This document shows, piece after piece, positions 34,703 through 45,374 of a DNA stretch of 61,261 nt (position 1 is the stretch's first letter; every line of letters starts with the position of its first letter). The notes under the pieces are model-generated. The model did no database searches. It was not told where the DNA came from and was given only the letters and a program-made list of their open reading frames with translations. The translations under genes were made by a program, and so were the position numbers. The stretch is from Pseudomonadota bacterium. GTDB lineage: Bacteria; Pseudomonadota; Gammaproteobacteria; Xanthomonadales; SZUA-38. The DNA is taken from assembly GCA_039033415.1 (NCBI GenBank), contig JBCCCR010000007.1, forward strand, positions 1 through 61,261. The letters are read 5' to 3'.

Positions 34703-35128
34703 GTGACCCAGGAATTGAAAGCCAGCTACGTCGTCGCTGTCGCGGAACAGATTTCGTTCGTCTCGGCATTTCTTGGCGGCGTGGCGGCGACCATCCTCTT
34801 CAGCGTAATCATTTTTGCTTCCGAAAAGCGTATCGTCACGTTTTTGGTTGCCACAGCGACCCTGTCGGCCTGTAGTCTTTTGGTGTCAGTGATTGCGGGC
34901 TGGAGACTCATTATTGCCCTTCATCCAGATCTTCCATTCACGCCGGATCCAGATAAAGTGACGCTCCTGTGGAATTCGTTAATTGCGGGCTACAGCCTGG
35001 GGGTCAACAGCCTCATTGTGAGCATCGGACTTTCCGGCTGGATCCGTTCACGCCTTACCGGCATAGTGACCTCGACGATCGCGGCGGCATCAATTGTCTT
35101 CTTTGCGTCTACGAGCATCTACGCATAA
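34703..35128 (+). CDS. hypothetical membrane protein with about four TM helices
   Basis: 141 residues from the GTG at 34703 (AGGGACA upstream). Hydrophobic spans lie near 15-38, 46-68, 89-110 and 118-140. The loop HPDLPFTPDPDKV separates the second and third helices. I do not recognise the family. It stands alone between the methyltransferase gene and a convergent DUF2891 gene. Confidence 0.5.
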   Translation: MTQELKASYVVAVAEQISFVSAFLGGVAATILFSVIIFASEKRIVTFLVATATLSACSLLVSVIAGWRLIIALHPDLPFTPDPDKVTLLWNSLIAGYSLGVNSLIVSIGLSGWIRSRLTGIVTSTIAAASIVFFASTSIYA

Positions 35129-35191
35129 CGCTTCTACCTCGCAACCTCTCGTAACGCTTCCAGCAAAAGGTGACTGCAAAAACTTTCGCAG

Positions 35192-36292
35192 TTACCTAGC
35201 ACGCGTCAGCGCGTAGATGGCAAACGAACCCAGCCAGTGCGACCCGACATAGTGGTCGCCGGTTACGAAGGGCAGCGACGCAGCCAGGTGCTGATCCGCT
35301 GACGCCCGCAGCTTATTCGCCAGCGAGGCATCCTCTAGAGCATTCGCGATGATCAGCAGGCTCCACGCTCGGCTCAGATTCAAGCCATCGAGATGCACAA
35401 TCTTTGGGTCGGTACGGTCGCTGACGTCCGCGGGCTGAAGCCCGCTCTGCCCCAGCCTCGGAAGGAACTCGGCCAACCAGTCCCGAAACCGGTCGCCCGC
35501 CATCACGCGAGACATCAGAGCCGCCTCTTCCAAGCACGGCGACAGGAAGTCTTCCCCGCTGGGTTCCCAGCCGATCGGGCAGTCTTTGTCGCTGCCGTAG
35601 TACCGCAGCGCCGTCTCTTCGAGCAGCTGCGCAAACGCTTTATCGCCCACAGCGACTGCATAGTCGTAAGCAAACGACATGCCGAATGCGGTATTCGGAT
35701 GAACGCCCGTCCGCACCGGGTAGGTCTGGATCGGCAGGAACTCCATGTAACGATCGCGGATGTAGTCTGACAGCGGCTGTAGCGCTTTTGACATCGCTTC
35801 GCCACGCTCATCGTCCCAGCCGACCAGCTCATTTTGCAGCTGCAGCAGCCACGCCCATCCGTACATCCGTTCCCAGCTCTTGGACTCCTGTTTGAAGTAA
35901 TCAAGTTCAGCCAAAACGTTTTCATCCGAAATCGACTTGAGAAGCTGCGCAAAAACCGCCTCTCGACCGGGAAGGTCTTCGTAGTCTTTGAGCGCTTTGA
36001 CGAGCATCCAATGCCCATGGACCGATGAATGCCAGTCGTAGCAGCCAAAAAATGTCGGATGGAGCTCTCTTGGCGGGCGTAAATGACTGGCGTCGCCAAG
36101 CAGCTGATTGAGCTTATTCGGGTACTCCTGCGGGATGCAGGTGATCGCAAGCTGGGTGAAGCGCCCGACTGCGTCCGCGGTCATCGCCGGTTCTTCCGCC
36201 AAGCTGGTATTGACGCTGCCGACCAAAGTAAAACACAGAATCGTCAGTGCTAGGGCCTTCCGTTGTCGGTGCATAAGAGATCCAACGCCCAT
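35192..36292 (-). CDS. secreted DUF2891 family protein
   Basis: 366 residues, or 360 if it starts at the ATG at 36274. A signal peptide (LALTILCFTLVGSVNTSLA) precedes the family core HPTFFGCYDWHSSVHGHWML, WERMYGWAWLLQLQNEL and GVHPNTAFGMSFAYDYA. The fold is an alpha/alpha barrel-like domain with conserved His and Asp. The start ATG at 36292 lies three bases after the stop of the upstream protease gene, so the two are co-translated. Substrate unknown; possibly glycan- or peptide-related. Confidence 0.8.
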   Translation of the reverse strand: MGVGSLMHRQRKALALTILCFTLVGSVNTSLAEEPAMTADAVGRFTQLAITCIPQEYPNKLNQLLGDASHLRPPRELHPTFFGCYDWHSSVHGHWMLVKALKDYEDLPGREAVFAQLLKSISDENVLAELDYFKQESKSWERMYGWAWLLQLQNELVGWDDERGEAMSKALQPLSDYIRDRYMEFLPIQTYPVRTGVHPNTAFGMSFAYDYAVAVGDKAFAQLLEETALRYYGSDKDCPIGWEPSGEDFLSPCLEEAALMSRVMAGDRFRDWLAEFLPRLGQSGLQPADVSDRTDPKIVHLDGLNLSRAWSLLIIANALEDASLANKLRASADQHLAASLPFVTGDHYVGSHWLGSFAIYALTRAR

Positions 36293-36295
36293 ATC

Positions 36296-37117
36296 TTAGA
36301 GGCCGATATCCTCACACACTTCGGGCAACACGTCGCGCGTTAATCCACCGGGGAGCCGCTTAAGACGTGGGTCAGCTATCGCCGCCGTGTCGCGGCCGTC
36401 AATGACCTGCTTTATCCACTCCGAAAAATAGGAAATCCGGCTATATATCTCTTGGACGCCATAGCGACCAATACCGCCTCCTTTAACGCGGGAACTGATG
36501 CCGTAGACCGTGCCCTGACCGCCTTCAAAAGTGTAGGCCGGTCCGCCACTATCGCCTCCGCCCGATACGCCTTCTAACGGAAGCGCATCGGGGCCCTGGT
36601 CGAAAACGAAGGTCATCGTTGGACCGTCGGCGCGCGCAACTTGGTTTTGAGCGCGACGCAGCACCCCAGCGTTGGCAAAGCTGTCAATCGTCTGCCCTGC
36701 GCTGCCGTTGCCGGTCCCGCCGATTCCAATCAGCCAGAGGATGCGGCCCTCCTCGTCAGCCTGTGTATTGATGGTAAACGGTTTAACGTCGGTCACGGGC
36801 TCTGCGAGCTTCACTAAGGCAATATCGTGGCTAATCCCTGGCGTATAGTCTTTATGGACGAACACCTGTTCCACCGGAACGCGCCGTTCGTTGATCAACA
36901 CCTCAGCATAAGGCACCACGCAAAACGTCGCGTGGGCCGCCGTTAGAATCCACTGCGTGTCAATCAGCGTCCCATGCGCCCCATCAACATAAAACGTAGC
37001 CAATTGCGGCACTGTATTCGCTGGGACTCGATATTTCTGATCGTCAACGTCATGTCTGATGACGATCGAGTTGGCGCAAAACGATGCGCTCAACAACGCC
37101 ATGAAGGCAAATTTCAT
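36296..37117 (-). CDS. trypsin-like serine protease
   Basis: 273 residues from the ATG at 37117 (AGGA upstream; a longer open frame to 37198 is less likely). A signal-like N-terminus (MKFAFMALLSASFCANS) is followed by the S1 triad: His 62 in WILTAAHATF, Asp 98 in SHDIALVKL, Ser 190 in GGGDSGGPAY. It is secreted and moderately short for the family. It is coupled to the DUF2891 gene. The N-terminus lacks the usual zymogen IVGG cleavage motif; RVPANTVPQLATFYVDG stands there instead. Confidence 0.85.
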   Translation of the reverse strand: MKFAFMALLSASFCANSIVIRHDVDDQKYRVPANTVPQLATFYVDGAHGTLIDTQWILTAAHATFCVVPYAEVLINERRVPVEQVFVHKDYTPGISHDIALVKLAEPVTDVKPFTINTQADEEGRILWLIGIGGTGNGSAGQTIDSFANAGVLRRAQNQVARADGPTMTFVFDQGPDALPLEGVSGGGDSGGPAYTFEGGQGTVYGISSRVKGGGIGRYGVQEIYSRISYFSEWIKQVIDGRDTAAIADPRLKRLPGGLTRDVLPEVCEDIGL

Positions 37118-37194
37118 CAGTAATCCTAACAGCCAATGCAAAGGCTGAAGCGAAAGGTTGAGGGATCTAAGGAATCGACTTTGGCTCAGCGGTT

Positions 37195-38640
37195 TCAACC
37201 GGACCCGGCAAAAACCGCCGGCCGCATATCACGCCACGGCTGTGCTTTTTCCAGAAACGCGGCCAGCTGCAACAGCGTCGCCTCATCGCCATATCGTCCG
37301 GCAAGCTGGATCGGTACCGGCATATCGTTGTGCATACTGGCCGGCAGCGAAATGGCTGGCAGCCCCGTCATGTTGAACGGCGCTGTGTAGGGCACCACCC
37401 CGAAGTTGCGGTCGTACCAGTGACGGCCGGATAACGACGCGTCGTTTTGATTGAGATAGCCCAGTTCGATCGGTTCGTGCCGCAACACTGGAAGCAGCAG
37501 CGCGTCGTAGTCGGCCATAAAATTCCCGATGGCTCGCGATATCGCGTTAATCGATACAAAAGCTACTTCAACGTCGATCGCCGAAAACCCGGCTCCGGCT
37601 CGAGCACAGGCGAGCGTTGCCTCTTCGAAATATTCAGGCCCGGGTTCAATGCCAAGCTCCTGACTCAGGCCATAGACACCGGCCGCCAGAAATGATGTCC
37701 ACGCCAAAAAATTGGCTTCGTTGAACTGGTCAGGATCGTACTGGGGAGAGGCCATTTCCACATGGTGACCGGCGCCTTCAAGCACCGAGGCCGTCTGGTC
37801 AAGCGCCGCGACAATCTGGGGATCGGGCTTTGGCGTGCCAGGAAGACTGTGCGTCAGTGCGATACGAAGCGGTTTTAGTTCACGCGCAATTTCTTCGGCG
37901 TACGGCCTTACCGGCGGGGCAATCTCAAACAGGGCCCCTACTTCCGGCCCCTGGACCGCATCAAGAAGACGCGCGCTATCGCGAACCGTGCGCGACACGG
38001 CAAACTCGATGCCCATACCCATCAGCGGAAAGCCGTAATCTGGGCCAAGCGGTGTTCTTCCGCGCGTGGGCTTGAGCCCGACCAGTCCACAATTGGCTGC
38101 CGGAATCCGAATCGATCCGCCGCCGTCATTGGCGTGTGCCATCGGCACAATCCCTGCGGCCACTGCCGCCGCCGACCCGCCGGACGAACCGCCACTCGAT
38201 CGGTCTAGCTTAAAGGGGTTGCGGGTCGGTTCTCCGTAAACTAAGGCCTCAGACGAAGCGTTAAATCCAAACTCTGGCGTGGACGTGATCCCGACAACGC
38301 TGCACCCGGCGTTGTGGAGCCTCGTCGCGAGCTCGGAATTTGTTTCCGGCACAAACTGACCTGCTGCCAGCGCCCGGCAACCCGAGCGGCACGGAACGCC
38401 AGCGATATGAAGAACCAGGTCTTTGGCGAGGAACGGGACTCCTCTAAACGTGCCTTTTGGGTCGCCGAGCACCGGTGTTTCCAGTCGATCAATAACGGCA
38501 TTGATTTGACCGTTGACCTGATCGATCGCCTCATTGGCCGTGCTGACCAGTTCATCAGGCCTGACCTCCTTGCGATCAACGAGCTCAGCCAGCCCCGTGG
38601 CGTCATAAGAAACATATTCTTCGAGCTTCATGGTTTTCAC
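37195..38640 (-). CDS. amidase (amidase-signature family)
   Basis: 481 residues from the GTG at 38640, or 478 from the ATG at 38631. The catalytic Lys is near 73 (FLAKDLV), the Ser-rich [11 protein letters not shown] loop holds the cis-Ser near 153, and the nucleophile Ser 176 lies in [11 protein letters not shown]. The C-terminal part runs [36 protein letters not shown]. It is of the type that hydrolyses aryl or fatty amides and is not a GatA. No signal peptide. Substrate not evident from neighbours. Confidence 0.85.
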   Translation of the reverse strand: MKTMKLEEYVSYDATGLAELVDRKEVRPDELVSTANEAIDQVNGQINAVIDRLETPVLGDPKGTFRGVPFLAKDLVLHIAGVPCRSGCRALAAGQFVPETNSELATRLHNAGCSVVGITSTPEFGFNASSEALVYGEPTRNPFKLDRSSGGSSGGSAAAVAAGIVPMAHANDGGGSIRIPAANCGLVGLKPTRGRTPLGPDYGFPLMGMGIEFAVSRTVRDSARLLDAVQGPEVGALFEIAPPVRPYAEEIARELKPLRIALTHSLPGTPKPDPQIVAALDQTASVLEGAGHHVEMASPQYDPDQFNEANFLAWTSFLAAGVYGLSQELGIEPGPEYFEEATLACARAGAGFSAIDVEVAFVSINAISRAIGNFMADYDALLLPVLRHEPIELGYLNQNDASLSGRHWYDRNFGVVPYTAPFNMTGLPAISLPASMHNDMPVPIQLAGRYGDEATLLQLAAFLEKAQPWRDMRPAVFAGSG

Positions 38641-38824
38641 CCATAATTACAGCGACAGAGGTGGGTCTCAGCCTATCGCAACACGCAACCGCTAAGGTGG
38701 CCATTTGCAGGACAGCTGGCGTTCCAATCTCCACGCATGGAAGGTTTACGCCGTTCTTTACCTGTAACCCCTTCCGGCATCATTCGTTACGCTCTGAATA
38801 CGCCGTTCAAATTGGTACATAAAG

Positions 38825-39748
38825 ATGCCGAATTTCCCCCAAACAAACGCCGCTTTGCTCGCGACGATGGCCCTGATGGTCGGACTTCTGGCAGAGCCCT
38901 GCCTTGGCGAAGAAATCACTACCGTCAGTCTGAAGGAAGTTGGAACCCGTGGCTGGTTCACCGTTGCTGGACCCGTGGCTTCCTTTGATCCCACCAGCCC
39001 ACACGTTGAAATCTGGGCTCCTGGGTCAAGTCAGAATCCGCCGGTCATGGTGTTCGCCCACGGCGGCGCCGGCTACCGGGACGACGACCACGCACGCGTT
39101 GAGATGTTTCGCCGCTTTGGCTTTGCCACGGTGTCCTTCGATGCCTATGAGATGAACGGTTTGACCGATTGGGAGTTCGTCAGCCGCAAGGTCACCAACA
39201 GCGCCAAACAGAAAATGATCTGGGGAATCTATGAGGGCGCCGTGTCTTATGCCGTGGCGCGCAGCGACTGGGATGGACAAAACACGTTCCTCTACGGCAC
39301 ATCGAACGGCGGGCGAGTTGCGCTATACGCAGGCTCCTTACTTAAGCTCGACGGAATCCAGGGGATTGTGGCCGAAGCGCCGGCAGCCACTGGACTCCCA
39401 CTAGGGGATTACGCCATTCCAACCATCGTCATCTTCGGCAAACTCGACACCTGGGCGGGCAAATCGGAAACCGATTTTGTCTGGACAAGAACTTATCCCA
39501 ATTCCCCCACATCCATCGCGGACTGGGTCGAAGCGATGCAAAGGCGAAGCAGGCCCGTCAGATTCATCTTCTATGAAAACGCCGGGCACTTGCTATTCGA
39601 CGGCCCGCTAGAAAAGGTCACCGTAAAACGGGGAAAGGCCATCGCCTTTTCGGCGTACCGCGGGGCTGACGCTGGCGTGCTGGAGCAGTACGAGCACGAC
39701 GTCATGACATTTGTTAGCGATCTGACTCAGTCAGATCGACGGGAATGA
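38825..39748 (+). CDS. secreted dienelactone-hydrolase-like alpha/beta hydrolase
   Basis: 307 residues with a signal peptide (ALLATMALMVGLLAEPCLG). Oxyanion site VFAHGGAGYRDD, nucleophile FLYGTSNGGRVALYAG (Ser in GTSNGG), acid IVIFGKLDTWAG, and His in ENAGHLLFDGP are all in order. The late helix-rich lid is small. It probably hydrolyses small esters in the periplasm. The gene stands alone between the amidase and the IorAB genes. Confidence 0.8.
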   Translation: MPNFPQTNAALLATMALMVGLLAEPCLGEEITTVSLKEVGTRGWFTVAGPVASFDPTSPHVEIWAPGSSQNPPVMVFAHGGAGYRDDDHARVEMFRRFGFATVSFDAYEMNGLTDWEFVSRKVTNSAKQKMIWGIYEGAVSYAVARSDWDGQNTFLYGTSNGGRVALYAGSLLKLDGIQGIVAEAPAATGLPLGDYAIPTIVIFGKLDTWAGKSETDFVWTRTYPNSPTSIADWVEAMQRRSRPVRFIFYENAGHLLFDGPLEKVTVKRGKAIAFSAYRGADAGVLEQYEHDVMTFVSDLTQSDRRE

Positions 39749-39901
39749 AGAGCTGCAACCCTGGACCGCAGCATGGAGGGAATAAAGCGAGTTCTTACAA
39801 CCCCCAAAAAAACTGTCTAACCCTGTACACACCTTGGGCAGACGGCTACGCCGTTGAATGCTATGTTGCTTTGAGACAAAAACGGATTCACGGAGCAGTT
39901 C

Positions 39902-40399
39902 ATGCTGAGTTTCACAGTCAACGGCCAGCAGCAACAAACCGACGTCGATCCGGCTACCCCCATACTGTGGGTTTTGCGAGAGCAATTTGGCCTGAACGGC
40001 ACCAAGTTTGGCTGCGGCGTCGCTCAGTGCGGTGCCTGTACGGTGCACCTCGGCGGTACGCCGATACGCTCCTGTAGCGTGCCGATCTCTGCTGCTGCCG
40101 GACAGGAGATCACAACCATCGAGGCGATGGCCGGCCCAGACGACCAGCTGCACCCCCTGCAGCAAGCCTGGATCGATGAGCAGGTGCCGCAGTGCGGCTA
40201 CTGCCAGTCGGGTCAGCTGATGTCGGCCATGGCGTTGCTCAACAGCAACCCCTCGCCTGACGACTCGGCGATTAGCGCCGCTATGCGGGGCAATGTCTGT
40301 CGGTGCGGCACGTATCCACGTATCCGCCGGGCGATCCATCGCGCAGCCAAGGCCATGGCAAGCCAGGCGGCCGAGTCCACGACGGAGCAAACCGGATGA
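39902..40399 (+). CDS. small [2Fe-2S] subunit of a xanthine-oxidase-family hydroxylase (IorA-like)
   Basis: 165 residues, GGAG before the ATG. Plant-type ferredoxin cysteines ([15 protein letters not shown]) and the C-terminal four-helix cluster ([29 protein letters not shown]) hold two [2Fe-2S] centres that pass electrons from the molybdenum site. It has no signal peptide, as usual, and is co-exported with its Tat-bearing partner. ATGA overlap with the next gene. No FAD subunit is seen, so the electron acceptor is probably a cytochrome or quinone-linked protein. Confidence 0.9.
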   Translation: MLSFTVNGQQQQTDVDPATPILWVLREQFGLNGTKFGCGVAQCGACTVHLGGTPIRSCSVPISAAAGQEITTIEAMAGPDDQLHPLQQAWIDEQVPQCGYCQSGQLMSAMALLNSNPSPDDSAISAAMRGNVCRCGTYPRIRRAIHRAAKAMASQAAESTTEQTG

Positions 40400-42600
40400 A
40401 CAAGTGGACGCGCCGAGGCCTGATTGGCGCCGGTCTCGCAGCCGGCGGGGTCATGGTGCTAGGTGTTGCGGTACGGCCCGGACACCGTGCTCCCAAGATG
40501 GCAGAGCTGATGACCAGCAATGGCGAGCAGTTGCTGAACCTTTGGGTCAAAATTGCGCCGGACAACACCATCACGGCCATTGTTCCTCACTCCGAGATGG
40601 GCCAAGGAGCCCAAACTGCGCTGGCGCAGATGCTGGGCGATGAACTGGATGCTGACTGGTCGCAGATCCGGGTCGAGGAAGCGCCCCCGCACAAGGAGTA
40701 TGCCAATCACGTGCTGGCCAAGGGTTTTCTGATCGGCGACAAAAAGGTTCCTGCGGTGCTGCTGCCGACCGTCGATGGTGCCCTCCTGGAGGTTAGCCAG
40801 CTGTTTAACCTGCAGATCACCGGCGGCAGCACCAGCGTTCGCTCAACCGGGCAGTTTGGTATGCGCGTGGCTGGCGCCGCAGCACGGGAAATGCTGCTTC
40901 AGGCGGCATCCAGCGCCTGGGCAACGCCGATCGACGCACTGCGGACCGAGGCAGGCTACGTCATCAGCGACAGCCAGCGCGCGCCCTACGCGGACTTTGC
41001 CGCAGCTGCCGCCAAGATCAAACCGCCAGTCGCCCCAAAACTCAAGAACCCCGGCGACTTCACCCTTATGGGCCGGTCAATTCCCAGGTTCGATGTACCT
41101 GAAAAGACTGACGGCAGCGCCCAGTTTGGCATCGACGCTCACGTCGAGGGTTTGCTTTACGCAACCCTCCAGCAAAGCCCGGTTTTCGGCAGTCAGGTGG
41201 CGAGCATCGACGACACAGAAGCGCTGCAGATGCCAGGCGTACGCGCGGTGGTGAATCTGGGTGACGCGGTTGCGGTGGTTGCTGACGGCTACTGGACGGC
41301 AAAACAGGCTCTGGGAAGAGTCAAAGCCCAGTGGGAGACCACCGACGCGGACGGGATCAGCGGCAGCGATATTTTTGCACAGTATGAGCGAGACATCTCG
41401 ACCGCCATTGCCGAGGACAAAGGAGAAAAGCACCGGGCGCTCGGCGACGTAGCTGCGGCGATTGAATCGGCAGAGACGGTCGTAGAAGCCACGTACCAGG
41501 TGCCCTTCCTGGCGCATGCGACCATGGAGCCGCTGAACGCGACGGCCCGTTACACAGAAGATCTGCTGGAAATCTGGACCGGCACACAAAATCCGCTGGG
41601 CTACCAGGCGGACGTAGCTGAGGCCATGGAGATGTCCGACGACAAGGTGCGCTTAACCAATTTCTATATGGGTGGCGGTTTTGGCCGCCGCTCCGAAGCC
41701 GGTGTGGCCATTCAAGCGGCCAGGCTCTCGCGGGAGGTGGGCGCCCCGGTCAAGCTCATCTGGTCCCGCGAGGAGGACATCCGTCAGGACCGGTATCGCC
41801 CGGCAGTTACCAGCCGTTTTGTCGGCGCGGTGGATGCCAGCGGCAACCCGGTTGCGTGGCAGAACCACTACGTTCAAAAACGCCATCCACCGGACGCGGC
41901 GCTAATCCCCTACGCGATCCCCAACGTTGGCATTTTCAACGTGGACAGCTCTACCCACGTACCGTTTGGGCCGTGGCGGAGCGTGGACCACTCGCAGCAG
42001 GGCTTTTTCACCGAATCGTTTATCGACGAACTCGCAGTCGCCGCGAAACGTGATCCCTTTGAGTTTCGGCGCGACTTGCTCAAAGACGCAGACCGTCATC
42101 GAACGGTTCTGGAAACGGCTGCCGAGAAAGCTGGCTGGTATGAGCGAACCGGACCCGGCGAGGGTCGCGGCATCGCCTTGCAGGAATCGTTTGGAACATA
42201 CGTTGCGCTGGTGGTAGAGGTGTTGGTGGAAAACGGCCAGGTTTCGGTCAATCGGATTGTTTGTGCGGTCGACCCTGGCCTCGCCATCAACCCGGACGGC
42301 CTTACCGCGCAGATGGAGTCGGGCATTATTTTTGGGCTGACCGCCGCTCTGTACGGCGAGATCAATATCCAGAACGGTGCCGTCAAGGAAAGCAATTTCC
42401 ACGATTATCCAATGCTCCGCATCGACGAAACGCCCATCATCGAGACGCACATCGTCAACAGCGGCCACGCTCCCGGTGGGGCTGGCGAGCCCGGCACGCC
42501 GGTTGTTGCGCCGGCCCTGGCCAACGCCATTTTCGCCGCCAGCGGCCTCCGAGTCCGGAGTCTGCCGGTCAGACTCCCGACCGAGGGCGGATTTAGCTAG
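40396..42600 (+). CDS. molybdopterin-binding subunit of an IorB-type periplasmic hydroxylase
   Basis: 734 residues from ATG 40396 (overlapping the TGA of the small subunit). A Tat-like signal ([18 protein letters not shown]) precedes the domain. MoCo binding and active-site stretches include [38 protein letters not shown] and the late catalytic [19 protein letters not shown] (Glu of this family). It follows isoquinoline 1-oxidoreductase and aldehyde dehydrogenase relatives. Both subunits together form the whole enzyme. Substrate unknown, probably an N-heterocycle or aldehyde. Confidence 0.9.
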   Translation: MNKWTRRGLIGAGLAAGGVMVLGVAVRPGHRAPKMAELMTSNGEQLLNLWVKIAPDNTITAIVPHSEMGQGAQTALAQMLGDELDADWSQIRVEEAPPHKEYANHVLAKGFLIGDKKVPAVLLPTVDGALLEVSQLFNLQITGGSTSVRSTGQFGMRVAGAAAREMLLQAASSAWATPIDALRTEAGYVISDSQRAPYADFAAAAAKIKPPVAPKLKNPGDFTLMGRSIPRFDVPEKTDGSAQFGIDAHVEGLLYATLQQSPVFGSQVASIDDTEALQMPGVRAVVNLGDAVAVVADGYWTAKQALGRVKAQWETTDADGISGSDIFAQYERDISTAIAEDKGEKHRALGDVAAAIESAETVVEATYQVPFLAHATMEPLNATARYTEDLLEIWTGTQNPLGYQADVAEAMEMSDDKVRLTNFYMGGGFGRRSEAGVAIQAARLSREVGAPVKLIWSREEDIRQDRYRPAVTSRFVGAVDASGNPVAWQNHYVQKRHPPDAALIPYAIPNVGIFNVDSSTHVPFGPWRSVDHSQQGFFTESFIDELAVAAKRDPFEFRRDLLKDADRHRTVLETAAEKAGWYERTGPGEGRGIALQESFGTYVALVVEVLVENGQVSVNRIVCAVDPGLAINPDGLTAQMESGIIFGLTAALYGEINIQNGAVKESNFHDYPMLRIDETPIIETHIVNSGHAPGGAGEPGTPVVAPALANAIFAASGLRVRSLPVRLPTEGGFS

Positions 42601-42613
42601 TGGTCACCCGCCC

Positions 42614-43516
42614 TTAAGACTCGTGAAGGGTGAGCAGACGGAAAAGCGCCTCTCGTGCACGAGGCTGCCTTCGCCCTAGGCTACCCAGCGTTTCGATCGC
42701 CTCCTCACCCAGGTCGCGATCGTTATGCGTGTGGGCAATTTTTGCCAGGGCTGGCAGCCCCTCAGCTTCCGGAAGCTCACCCAGCGCCTCTACAGCCGCT
42801 CGTCGAACCTTCCAGGCCGGGTCTTCGTCAATCAGTCGTAGCAGGACTGGCAAAGCCCTCGGGTCATCTTGCCAGGAGAGCCCTTCCGTGGCGGCCTCGC
42901 GGAGCCCCGGGTTTTCCAGCGTCCGCACGAAGCCTTCGAGCACTTCAAAGGCGGCCGGATGGCTGTGGCGCGCAATCGCCCGAATCAGCGATTCACGCAC
43001 CCTTGGACGGGCTTGCCCATTTCCGCCTGCAAGCAGACGGACCAGCAACGTAATGCTGTCTTCAGGATTGTGGCGACCGAGCCAGTTCAGCGGCTTCCCT
43101 CTCAAGTTGATTGGAACCTGGAAGTCGCTGTTGATGACCCGAGTAACCACCCCATCGGGGGAGATGCGCAGCAAAATGGCGATCGGTCTTCGCTCCCAGC
43201 CGGCGTAAGGCGGCTGTCCGGAGAATGCAGCGGCCCGCGAGTCATCTGCGGTTAGCAGTTCACTCAAAGGACGTCCCTTGAGGGCGAACCGGCTGCCGCC
43301 AAAGTTCCAGCCGCCGGCGTAGCTGTACCCGTTCGGGTCCGCCCAACGATCAATCGACCAGCCAAGCCAGGCCTCCTCCGTAGGATTCTGCTTGCTTGCG
43401 TCCGTCCAGCGCTCCGCCAGTGACCCGGATTCGAACCGCTCTACGGCCGCCGCGCTGCACGGGAGGCTCACAACCAGAGCAAGCAAACCCACCATTGCAG
43501 TTACGAGGTGCCTCAC
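42614..43516 (-). CDS. secreted HEAT-repeat protein, second in sigma operon
   Basis: 300 residues from the GTG at 43516, which overlaps the upstream TGA as GTGA. The signal is MVGLLALVVSLPCSA. Residues 25-130 form a non-repeat region (WLGWSIDRWADPNGYSYAGG). The rest consists of HEAT-like repeats (ESLIRAIARHSHPAAFEVLEG, KVRRAAVEALGELPEAEGLPA, DLGEEAIETLGSLG). HEAT arrays bind proteins. As the last gene of an ECF sigma / anti-sigma operon it may be an envelope sensor. It converges on the IorB gene (13-base gap). Confidence 0.75.
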   Translation of the reverse strand: MRHLVTAMVGLLALVVSLPCSAAAVERFESGSLAERWTDASKQNPTEEAWLGWSIDRWADPNGYSYAGGWNFGGSRFALKGRPLSELLTADDSRAAAFSGQPPYAGWERRPIAILLRISPDGVVTRVINSDFQVPINLRGKPLNWLGRHNPEDSITLLVRLLAGGNGQARPRVRESLIRAIARHSHPAAFEVLEGFVRTLENPGLREAATEGLSWQDDPRALPVLLRLIDEDPAWKVRRAAVEALGELPEAEGLPALAKIAHTHNDRDLGEEAIETLGSLGRRQPRAREALFRLLTLHES

Positions 43517-44613
43517 TGTCCGGTTCCCATACCCTGCAACAGCTCGATCAGCGCCTCCCGGGCTGCAGGCGTTTCCATATCACCCAGGGACTCGGTTGCC
43601 GCACGCCGCACCCTAGGGTCAGGGTCGCTCTGTGCCACCTTCAGCAGCGCGGTCGCGGCCTCAGGCATTTCGAAGTCTTCCATCTCATCAACGATGGAAA
43701 GCCGTCGTCGCTGATGCGGAACTTCGCCTAGCAAGGCTACCAGGACGTTCAGCGCCTGCCGGTCCTCTCGGTCGGAGAGCTCGTCGATCGCGGTCATGGC
43801 CAGCCGATCGTCCGTTCCGCGGATCGCCTCTGTCAGCAAGTCGATCAGACCCGCCGGCTCCAGCTCGACCAGATATTCCAAGGCGTCGGAGCGAAGTTCG
43901 GGATCGCGACCCTGATCGTCCAGGACTGACATCAGCGTCGGCGTGACGCTGGCCGATTCGTGATGGGTTAACGCGTGGAGCGCCGTGCGCTGAACCTTGA
44001 TCGACGGGTCATTAAAGACCAGATTCCGAAGTTTTTCGGAGGCTGCGGGAAGATCAATGTCCTCCAGCACATCGGTGATGCGAGCACGTAGCTGTTCGTC
44101 GGTTGTGGCGTCCAGGTGCTGGATAATTACCTCCAGCGAACGTTCATCGCCGATTTCACCGAGCTCCGCCAACACCTGCAGCATCCGGTTATCGTCATCG
44201 CTGCGGCCAAAACGGCGGACGCGATCGGAGTATTCTTTTTGTCCTTGTCCATCCAGCTGCCGAGCCAGGCGCACCATTGCCCGTTTGGCGTCGTCGCTCC
44301 ACTCGCTCCGCCGATAGCTCGCCAGATGGTTGTCATAGCAGCCAAACACCTCGGAAGGCGCCTCCCCCAACTCGTCACGTGCGTAGCAGCGCCAGAACTC
44401 CGCGTCGTCAGCCCAGTCGGAGCCAGGGTACTGCTCAACCAGAGCGCCAAAGGTTGCCAGGGCTGCAGACCAGTTTCGATCCAGCACCTGGTTGTAACCC
44501 TGCTGATAAGCTTGGGCAGCGCCATCTGCATTGGACTGAGCCCTGGCGGCTCCCGAGGCAGCCATCAGCCCGGAGCACAGGCTCACCACTTGGACAATTG
44601 TGCGAATTTTCAT
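43513..44613 (-). CDS. secreted HEAT-repeat protein, first in sigma operon
   Basis: 366 residues. Signal peptide up to AARAQS. Residues 30-115 are TPR-like (YQQGYNQVLDRNWSAALATFG, DWADDAEFWRCYARDEL). HEAT units follow: ALHALTHHESASVTPTLMSVL, SDALEYLVELEPAGLIDLL, DPRVRRAATESLGDMETPAAR. It belongs to the operon sigma-anti-sigma-HEAT-HEAT with small gaps or overlaps. A related C-terminal repeat layout in both HEAT proteins suggests duplication. Confidence 0.75.
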   Translation of the reverse strand: MKIRTIVQVVSLCSGLMAASGAARAQSNADGAAQAYQQGYNQVLDRNWSAALATFGALVEQYPGSDWADDAEFWRCYARDELGEAPSEVFGCYDNHLASYRRSEWSDDAKRAMVRLARQLDGQGQKEYSDRVRRFGRSDDDNRMLQVLAELGEIGDERSLEVIIQHLDATTDEQLRARITDVLEDIDLPAASEKLRNLVFNDPSIKVQRTALHALTHHESASVTPTLMSVLDDQGRDPELRSDALEYLVELEPAGLIDLLTEAIRGTDDRLAMTAIDELSDREDRQALNVLVALLGEVPHQRRRLSIVDEMEDFEMPEAATALLKVAQSDPDPRVRRAATESLGDMETPAAREALIELLQGMGTGQ

Positions 44614-44630
44614 AGTTTTGCTTCCTTGGT

Positions 44631-45374
44631 TTAGACCCCGCCGTCCTGCGGCTCGGGCAAATGTCTCAGTTCTTCCAGCGTTAGTTGAAAAAGGAGGCCA
44701 CGGTTATCGATGGCCGCTTTCAGGATCTGAAGGCTGCCGGCGTCCTGCTTCCGAGATAGGTTGGCAACCTGGATAAACACCAGCTCCAGCTCACCCACCA
44801 GCTGCGCCTCCCGATCACGGCCGGTGTCCTCAAGCTGGTCGATCAGGCCTCGCGCAACATCAGCCAGGCGTTCGGCAGCACGCTGTTCCGCCGCCAGGGC
44901 CTCGCTCCCCAAAAAACTGGCGCTCACCAGCTCAGGAACTTCGCGATTGGTGACCGCCAGAAGCAGCGGCGCCGCTTCCTCAAGGAAGGTTAGATAGCGA
45001 TCCTCCTCAGACACAGAGGTCTCCACGAGGCGCGGACCATCCACCGGGCTGTTGGTGACCATCAGACCGCCAAGCCCAACACCCAGCACCAGCATCGCGG
45101 CAGCGAGGAAACCCGCCATGCCAAAACTCATTGAGCGCGAACGCCGCGGTGTCGGAGCCAGCTCGCGAGCCACCTTCGGCCAAGCGTTGAGCTCGCCGGG
45201 CAAGGGTTTCGCCGGGAGCACCAGCGAGGCCTGGAACGCCATCTGTGCGGCCAGCTCGGCACTGCAACCGGCACAGGTTTCGACGTGCCGCGAAAACGCT
45301 TCCTGTTCCGGCCCCTCCACCTCGCCCATGACTCGATCACTGATCGCGGCTTCCCACTCTTTGCAGACGGTCAT
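44631..45374 (-). CDS. zinc-binding anti-sigma factor with membrane helix
   Basis: 247 residues. The N-terminus carries Cys 4 and HVETCAGC (His 30, Cys 34, Cys 37), the ZAS motif of group-IV anti-sigma factors. A transmembrane helix lies at about 83-106. The periplasmic part is helical (LAAEQRAAERLADVARGLIDQ). It overlaps the sigma gene by four bases (ATGA), so it should bind the sigma factor encoded just before it. The first HEAT gene follows after 17 bases. Confidence 0.85.
   Translation of the reverse strand: MTVCKEWEAAISDRVMGEVEGPEQEAFSRHVETCAGCSAELAAQMAFQASLVLPAKPLPGELNAWPKVARELAPTPRRSRSMSFGMAGFLAAAMLVLGVGLGGLMVTNSPVDGPRLVETSVSEEDRYLTFLEEAAPLLLAVTNREVPELVSASFLGSEALAAEQRAAERLADVARGLIDQLEDTGRDREAQLVGELELVFIQVANLSRKQDAGSLQILKAAIDNRGLLFQLTLEELRHLPEPQDGGV

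Noticed and set aside
36292-36296. Possible riboswitch between protease and DUF2891 genes
   Set aside because: Only three bases lie between stop and start. This is translational coupling.
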